64,000 nucleotides of DNA from Xenorhabdus anantnagensis (GTDB lineage: Bacteria; Pseudomonadota; Gammaproteobacteria; Enterobacterales; Enterobacteriaceae), in the NCBI RefSeq assembly GCF_028598555.1, contig NZ_JAQRFN010000003.1, positions 124,001 to 188,000 on the forward strand, in the 5' to 3' direction. A model generated the notes under the pieces. That model saw nothing but the letters and a program-made list of their open reading frames with translations. It had not been told where the DNA came from and did not search any database. The translations under genes and the position numbers were made by a program. This document shows positions 56,506-64,000 of this stretch, piece by piece. Every line of letters starts with the position of its first letter. Positions within the stretch are counted from its first letter, which is position 1.

Positions 56506-57437
56506 TGGTTGTCAGGGTTTATGCGCCCGCCTCTATCGGGAACGTTGGTGTCGGATTTGATGTGCTCGGCGCAGCGGTTTCTCCCGTTGATGGCTCGTTG
56601 CTTGGAGATTGTGTCTCCGTAAGTGAAGCTGAAAGTTTCAGTCTGAATAATAAAGGGCGATTTGTCGGTAAGTTACCTACTGATCCCAAAGAAAATATTG
56701 TCTATCAATGCTGGCAGCTTTTTTGTCAACGGCTGGGGAAAAAATTGCCCGTTACCATGACATTAGAGAAAAATATGCCAATTGGTTCGGGGTTAGGCTC
56801 TAGTGCCTGTTCTGTAGTTGCGGGTCTGGTGGCATTGAATGAGTATGCCGGCCGCCCGTTTAACCAAAACCAGTTGCTGGACATGATGGGGGTATTAGAA
56901 GGGCGTATTTCCGGTAGTATCCATTATGATAATGTCGCCCCCTGCTATTTAGGAGGGCTACAATTAATTTTATCCCAGGAAGATACTACCTGCCTGTCGG
57001 TTCCTGCGTTTGATGATTGGTTGTGGGTAATGGCTTATCCCGGCATTAAAGTATCGACATCAAAAGCCCGTGCGATTCTGCCAAAACTTTATGTCCGCAA
57101 TGACATCATTGAGCATGGGCGTCATTTTGCTGGTTTTATTCACGCTTGTCATACCCGACAACCAGAACTGGCTGCCAAATTAATGAAAGATGTTGTCGCG
57201 GAGCCTTATCGCATACAACTCTTACCAGGATTTGCCAACGCGCGTGATGCGGTCAAAAAGTTAGGGGCACTGGCGTGCAGCATTTCAGGTTCAGGCCCAA
57301 CCCTTTTTGCCATTTGTAATGAAATGGCTGTAGCAGAAGAAGTCTCACAATGGCTGCAACAAAATTACGTACAGAATGATGAAGGCTTTGTACATATTTG
57401 CCGTCTGGATCTCGCAGGCGCACGACAGGTAAAGTAA
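56505..57437 (+). CDS. thrB: Homoserine kinase
   Basis: 310 residues, E. coli length. GHMP kinase that makes O-phosphohomoserine. ATP loop [14 protein letters not shown] and N-terminal [17 protein letters not shown] are conserved. The ATG at 56505 shares a base with the thrA stop and has GGGGG upstream, so translation is coupled; the six-codon upstream extension is rejected. Confidence 0.97.
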   Translation: MVVRVYAPASIGNVGVGFDVLGAAVSPVDGSLLGDCVSVSEAESFSLNNKGRFVGKLPTDPKENIVYQCWQLFCQRLGKKLPVTMTLEKNMPIGSGLGSSACSVVAGLVALNEYAGRPFNQNQLLDMMGVLEGRISGSIHYDNVAPCYLGGLQLILSQEDTTCLSVPAFDDWLWVMAYPGIKVSTSKARAILPKLYVRNDIIEHGRHFAGFIHACHTRQPELAAKLMKDVVAEPYRIQLLPGFANARDAVKKLGALACSISGSGPTLFAICNEMAVAEEVSQWLQQNYVQNDEGFVHICRLDLAGARQVK

Positions 57438-57439
57438 CC

Positions 57440-58732
57440 ATGAAATTATATAATTTAAAAGACAGTAGTGAGCAGGTCAGTTTTTCACAAGCAGTAAAAC
57501 AAGGATTGGGTAAGCAACAAGGACTCTTTTTTCCGCAGGATTTGCCAGAATTCAGCCGTGATGAGATTAACGACTTACTGAAATTGGATTTTGTCAGCCG
57601 CAGCCAACGCATTCTCTCCGCCTTTATTGGCGATGAAATTTCCGCAGAGCAATTGGCAGATCGTGTGAAGAACGCTTTTACTTTTCCTGCTCCCGTAACC
57701 GCTGTCGAAGATGATATCGCTTCACTGGAGCTTTATCACGGCCCAACACTGGCTTTCAAAGACTTTGGCGGTCGTTTCATGGCTCAAATTCTTGCGCAAA
57801 TCGCAGGAGAAAAACCCGTTACTATTTTGACAGCAACATCCGGTGATACCGGTGCCGCAGTTGCTCATGCTTTCTATGGATTGAATAACGTACAGGTTGT
57901 GATCCTCTACCCCGAAGGCAAAATCAGCCCATTACAAGAAAAACTCTTTTGTACTCTGGGTGGCAATATCCATACAGTTGCTATCAAAGGAGATTTCGAT
58001 GTTTGTCAGGCCTTAGTCAAACAGGCTTTTGATGACGAAGAATTGAAACAAGCTTTGTATCTCAATTCAGCCAACTCAATTAATATCAGCCGCCTGCTTG
58101 CACAAATCTGTTATTACTTTGAAGCGGTTGCGCAGATCCCTGTAGAAAAACGTGAGCAGTTGGTTATTTCCGTCCCAAGTGGCAATTTCGGTAATTTGAC
58201 CGCAGGGCTACTGGCAAAATCGCTGGGACTGCCAGTAAAACGTTTTGTTGCGGCTACCAACGTCAATGACACTGTTCCCCGTTATTTAGCAGAAGGTCGT
58301 TGGATGCCGCATCAGACTATCCCGACTCTGTCCAATGCAATGGATGTCAGTCAGCCCAATAACTGGCCACGCATTGAAGAACTGTTCAAACGCAGAGGTT
58401 GGGCACTGAGTGAACTGGCTAATGGAGTTGTGGATGATGCGACTACTCAAAGCACCATGCGCGAACTAGCGGCAAAAGGCTATATTTCCGAACCGCATGC
58501 TGCCGTCGCTTATCGTATCTTGCGTGATCAATTGCAGGAAGGAGAATATGGCTTATTCTTGGGCACCGCTCATCCAGCCAAATTCAAGGAAAGCGTCGAA
58601 GCAACTCTGGGCCAGACATTGCCATTACCTGTAGAGTTGGCAGATCGAGCCGATTTAGCCTTGCTATCTCACTTTTTACCTGCTGATTTCTCAACGTTGC
58701 GTGAATTCCTGATGGAAAGAGCACCGAAATAA
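57440..58732 (+). CDS. thrC: Threonine synthase
   Basis: 430 residues (E. coli 428). PLP enzyme for the last step to threonine. PLP lysine in LAFKDFGGRF (near residue 107), phosphate loop SVPSGNFGNLTAGL, and TSGDTGAAVAHAFYG. It begins two bases after the thrB stop with MKLYNLKD, the family start; the longer frame lies inside thrB. A hairpin follows at 58743-58772. Confidence 0.97.
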   Translation: MKLYNLKDSSEQVSFSQAVKQGLGKQQGLFFPQDLPEFSRDEINDLLKLDFVSRSQRILSAFIGDEISAEQLADRVKNAFTFPAPVTAVEDDIASLELYHGPTLAFKDFGGRFMAQILAQIAGEKPVTILTATSGDTGAAVAHAFYGLNNVQVVILYPEGKISPLQEKLFCTLGGNIHTVAIKGDFDVCQALVKQAFDDEELKQALYLNSANSINISRLLAQICYYFEAVAQIPVEKREQLVISVPSGNFGNLTAGLLAKSLGLPVKRFVAATNVNDTVPRYLAEGRWMPHQTIPTLSNAMDVSQPNNWPRIEELFKRRGWALSELANGVVDDATTQSTMRELAAKGYISEPHAAVAYRILRDQLQEGEYGLFLGTAHPAKFKESVEATLGQTLPLPVELADRADLALLSHFLPADFSTLREFLMERAPK

Positions 58733-58742
58733 CATAGTATTT

Positions 58743-58772
58743 ATCACTCCACCTATAAATGGGTGGAGTGAT
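58743..58772 (+). terminator. Hairpin after thrC
   Basis: ATCACTCCACC pairs with GGGTGGAGTGAT around TATAAAT, ten bases after the stop. No U-run follows. Confidence 0.55.
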
Positions 58773-58883
58773 TCCATACTGGACTCAATTTGACGCTTTG
58801 AAAAAATTACCTCAACCTTTTGCGGCAGCCTCTAAACGACGGGACTTTACCGCGATTTTTGGTAAATAAGTTATGTTGAAAGA

Positions 58884-59660
58884 TTAATGCTGCTCAGGGC
58901 GCTTAAATACCAGCTCATTTCCTTTGGAAAGAGACTCATCAAAGACATACCCTTCCAGATTGAACTCCGCCAGCCGTTCTGGATCGGTCAGTCGATTCTG
59001 AATGATAAAACGGCTCATCAATCCACGGGCTTTTTTAGCATAGAAACTAATGACTTTGTATTTGCCATTTTTTTCATCAAGGAAAACAGGTTTGATAATC
59101 CGGGCGGCCAATTTTTTAGTATTTACCGATTTGAAATACTCATCTGATGCCAGATTAACCAAAACATCATCGCCTTGCTGTTCCAGTGCTGCATTCAAGT
59201 TTTCAGTAATACGATCGCCCCAAAACTTATACAGATCTTTACCGCGCGGATTTTCCAGTTTAACTCCCATTTCCAAACGATAAGGCTGCATCAAATCGAG
59301 AGGGCGCAAAACCCCATACAGACCAGATAAAACTCTCAAATGCGTTTGAGCAAAATCAAAATCGTTAGCGGAGAAAGTTTCTGCCTGCATACCCGTATAA
59401 ACATCGCCCTTAAATGCCAAAATCGCCTGACGGGCATTTTCTGGTGTGAAATTTGGCTGCCATTCACCAAAACGAGCAGCATTCAATCCCGCCAACTTAT
59501 CACTAATACTCATCAAACTGCCGATTTGCGCGGGTGTTAAAGTCTGGCAAACATCAATCAGTTGTTGGGATTCCGCCAATAATAACGGTTGGCTAAATTT
59601 TTCTGTCGCGAGTGGACTTTCATAATCGAGTGTTTTTGCAGGTGAAATGGTAATAAGCAT
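58884..59660 (-). CDS. yaaA: Peroxide stress protein YaaA
   Basis: 258 residues, E. coli length. DUF328/UPF0246 protein that lowers intracellular free iron under hydrogen peroxide and is OxyR-controlled in E. coli; it contains a helix-hairpin-helix-like DNA-binding fold. Conserved start [17 protein letters not shown], central [18 protein letters not shown] and [13 protein letters not shown]. It lies between thrC and talB as in E. coli, but yaaX and yaaJ, which flank it there, are absent. Confidence 0.96.
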   Translation of the reverse strand: MLITISPAKTLDYESPLATEKFSQPLLLAESQQLIDVCQTLTPAQIGSLMSISDKLAGLNAARFGEWQPNFTPENARQAILAFKGDVYTGMQAETFSANDFDFAQTHLRVLSGLYGVLRPLDLMQPYRLEMGVKLENPRGKDLYKFWGDRITENLNAALEQQGDDVLVNLASDEYFKSVNTKKLAARIIKPVFLDEKNGKYKVISFYAKKARGLMSRFIIQNRLTDPERLAEFNLEGYVFDESLSKGNELVFKRPEQH

Positions 59661-59831
59661 TATTTTTTCCTAATAATCCAAATTTTCCCCACTTTAGCAA
59701 AAAAGAGCAAAAAGGGGAGAATCTCAGCGATAGGATTTTCCTACCTTACAGCCGCGCTTGACCATGTTATTATCACGGAATGGCGAGGCAACGTTGCCAA
59801 AGATTTTACGTATAACGATGAGATATTAAAC

Positions 59832-60785
59832 ATGACCGATAAACTGACTTCCCTGCGTAAACTGACAACAGTAGTAGCAGATACCGGGGATATCGCGGCG
59901 ATGAAACTGTACCAGCCGCAAGATGCGACCACCAACCCTTCCCTGATTTTGAATGCAGCACAAATTCCAGAATATCGCCAACTGATTGATGAAGCCGTTG
60001 AATGGGCACGTGGTCAAAGCGATTCCCGTGAACAGCAAATTATTGATGCCGGCGATAAATTGGCTGTCAACATTGGTCTGGAAATTCTGAAACTGATCCC
60101 TGGCCGTATTTCCACTGAAGTTGATGCTCGCCTGTCTTATGACACCGAAGCTAGCGTAGCGAAAGCAAAACGTCTGATCAAACTGTACAACGAAGCGGGT
60201 ATAAGCAATGATCGCATTCTGATCAAACTGGCTTCCACATGGCAGGGCATCCGTGCGGCGGAACAGCTGGAAAAAGAAGGCATCAACTGTAACCTGACCC
60301 TGCTGTTCTCCTTCGCCCAAGCCCGTGCTTGTGCCGAAGCTGGTGTCTACCTGATCTCCCCATTTGTTGGCCGTATCCTTGATTGGTACAAAGCAAATGG
60401 CGACAAGAAAGAATTCGCACCACATGAAGATCCAGGTGTGACTTCCGTTTCTGAAATTTATCAATACTACAAAGAACACGGTTACAATACTGTTGTTATG
60501 GGTGCAAGTTTCCGTAACTCTGGTGAAATTCTGGAACTGGCTGGCTGTGACCGCCTGACTATCTCTCCAGCACTGCTGAAAGAGCTGTCTGAAGCAGAAG
60601 GCGAAGTTGAGTGCAAGCTGGGTTATGAAGGCGAAATCAAAGCACGCCCAACCCCAATGACTGAAGCTGAGTTCTATTGGAACCATCACCAAGATGCAAT
60701 GGCAACTGAAAAACTGGCGGAAGGCATCCGTAAGTTTGCAGTAGACCAAGGTAAACTTGAGAGCATGATCGCTGATCTGCTGTAA
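59832..60785 (+). CDS. talB: Transaldolase B
   Basis: 317 residues, E. coli length. Pentose-phosphate enzyme transferring a dihydroxyacetone unit between sugar phosphates. Schiff-base Lys132 in [12 protein letters not shown]-terminal [10 protein letters not shown] and the phosphate-binding [10 protein letters not shown] are intact. The C-rich codon choice differs from its AT-rich neighbours and fits a highly expressed gene. A terminator follows. Confidence 0.97.
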   Translation: MTDKLTSLRKLTTVVADTGDIAAMKLYQPQDATTNPSLILNAAQIPEYRQLIDEAVEWARGQSDSREQQIIDAGDKLAVNIGLEILKLIPGRISTEVDARLSYDTEASVAKAKRLIKLYNEAGISNDRILIKLASTWQGIRAAEQLEKEGINCNLTLLFSFAQARACAEAGVYLISPFVGRILDWYKANGDKKEFAPHEDPGVTSVSEIYQYYKEHGYNTVVMGASFRNSGEILELAGCDRLTISPALLKELSEAEGEVECKLGYEGEIKARPTPMTEAEFYWNHHQDAMATEKLAEGIRKFAVDQGKLESMIADLL

Positions 60786-60816
60786 TCTTAGGCGAAACGC
60801 TATTTTTTCTTATATA

Positions 60817-60841
60817 AAGGCGACATAATAAGTCGCCTTTT
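60817..60841 (+). terminator. talB terminator
   Basis: AAAGGCGAC pairs with GTCGCCTTT around ATAATAA, followed by TGTTTTTCTTTT. Confidence 0.85.
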
Positions 60842-60899
60842 GTTTTTCTTTTCACCATCAATAACATTTTTTCTATTTTTGTCGTTAATTGAGGTTTGT

Positions 60900-61475
60900 A
60901 TGAACGTATTGCGCATTGGCCTCGTGTCTGTTTCTGATCGGGCTTCCAACGGTATTTATCAGGACAAGGGGCTGCCTGCACTGAATACATGGCTCGCAAA
61001 AGCAATTACCACGCCTTTTAGTGTAGAAGCTCGCCTGATTCCTGATGAGCAAATCCTGATTGAGCAAACATTATGTGAATTGGTCGATGAACTCGGATGC
61101 CATCTGGTTCTGACCACTGGAGGAACAGGGCCAGCACGCCGCGATGTCACACCGGATGCAACGTTGGCGATTGCTGATCGAGAAATGCCCGGATTTGGTG
61201 AACAGATGCGCCAAATCAGCCTTCAATTTGTGCCAACAGCAATCTTGTCCCGACAGGTAGGAGTGATCCGCAATCAAGCGCTGATTCTGAATCTTCCCGG
61301 GCAACCTAAAGCCATCGCAGAAACACTGGAAGGACTGAAAGACGAAAACGGCAAAGTGCTGGTAGCGGGAATTTTTGCCAGTATTCCCTACTGTATTCAA
61401 CTGCTGGACGGCCCTTATGTTGAAACAGATGAAAGCATTGTGGCAGCATTCAGACCGAAAAGCGCACGTCGTTAA
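60900..61475 (+). CDS. mog: Molybdopterin adenylyltransferase
   Basis: 191 residues (E. coli MogA 195). Adenylylates molybdopterin before molybdenum insertion. The MoaB/Mog motifs LVSVSDRAS, TTGGTGPARRDVTPDA, GFGEQMRQIS and NLPGQPKAIAE are intact. The ATG at 60900 has GAGG five bases upstream and gives the family start MNVLRIG; the 20-codon extension is rejected. Follows talB as in E. coli. Confidence 0.97.
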   Translation: MNVLRIGLVSVSDRASNGIYQDKGLPALNTWLAKAITTPFSVEARLIPDEQILIEQTLCELVDELGCHLVLTTGGTGPARRDVTPDATLAIADREMPGFGEQMRQISLQFVPTAILSRQVGVIRNQALILNLPGQPKAIAETLEGLKDENGKVLVAGIFASIPYCIQLLDGPYVETDESIVAAFRPKSARR

Positions 61476-61548
61476 AAGCTCGCATTTTGCTTTTTGTCAT
61501 CAATAATTTTTTGTTATCAATAATTAAATGTCATAAATGAATGACATA

Positions 61549-61573
61549 AAGGTTCTGAACAAGCTCAGAACCT
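61549..61573. terminator. Bidirectional hairpin between mog and ascB-like gene
   Basis: AAGGTTCTGA pairs with TCAGAACCTT around ACAAGC, between convergent genes. Confidence 0.7.
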
Positions 61574-61597
61574 TATGGATAAGAGACCCAAATAAAA

Positions 61598-63007
<1,410 letters not shown>

Positions 63008-63029
63008 TCAAATCTCCTTTCATGGACAC

Positions 63030-64000
<971 letters not shown>

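Noticed and set aside
59826-60749. 307-codon frame antisense to talB
   Set aside because: Shadow of a strongly biased talB codon pattern; composition rich in Phe, Cys and Gln and no family resemblance.

Overview
The window looks like chromosome of an insect-pathogenic member of the Morganellaceae, most likely Xenorhabdus (Photorhabdus is the alternative). Two things point there: the two-component pore-forming toxin genes xaxA-xaxB, and long blocks in Escherichia coli order (exbD-exbB-metC-yghB-yqhD-dkgA; serB-radA-nadR-ettA-slt-trpR-yjjX-gpmB-rob-creA-arcA-thrLABC-yaaA-talB-mog) set in AT-rich spacers. No rRNA, tRNA, prophage, complete insertion sequence or CRISPR array was seen. Many reading frames begin upstream of the true start; starts here were chosen from ribosome-binding sites and family N-termini.

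Layout. 1-13.8 kb is a minus-strand periplasm and outer-membrane island: three tandem oppA genes (the first cut by the window edge), a 5'-nucleotidase lipoprotein, cpdB, and three tandem paralogous porins. 14.5-17.7 kb holds mak, rdgC and an OmpF/OmpC-type porin. 18.3-24 kb holds a TetR regulator, a secreted GH20 beta-hexosaminidase and the xaxAB toxin operon. 24.4-30.8 kb is a PRD-type regulator divergent from a lactose/cellobiose-class PTS operon (EIIB, EIIC, EIIA, 6-phospho-beta-glucosidase, HPr, cytidine/blasticidin-deaminase-like enzyme). 30.9-37.2 kb is exbBD (with a Fur-box-like site), metC, yghB, yqhD and dkgA. 37.5-61.5 kb is mostly housekeeping, interrupted between nadR and ettA by an orphan ABC-ATPase-like gene with broken catalytic motifs. 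61.6-64 kb is an ascFB-like beta-glucoside operon that runs off the right edge.

How parts work together. OppA proteins, two periplasmic nucleotidases and porins would together suit scavenging of peptides and nucleotides from dying host tissue. XaxAB with hexosaminidase and the two beta-glucoside PTS systems fit insect killing and use of host or plant glycosides. exbBD energises TonB receptors. thrLABC is controlled by a readable attenuator; trpR and nadR each carry their own operator just upstream.

Most unusual points: (i) two of the three tandem porins contain an in-frame duplication of a ~30-residue beta-hairpin; (ii) the PTS operon with its own HPr and a deaminase, plus a perfect 28-bp palindrome in its control region; (iii) an ABC ATPase lacking the Walker A lysine, catalytic Glu and H-loop His; (iv) a DkgA homologue in which the catalytic Tyr and the active-site His are Phe and Gln; (v) at least nine short (14-22 bp) tandem duplications in intergenic spacers, one of them covering the trpR leader.
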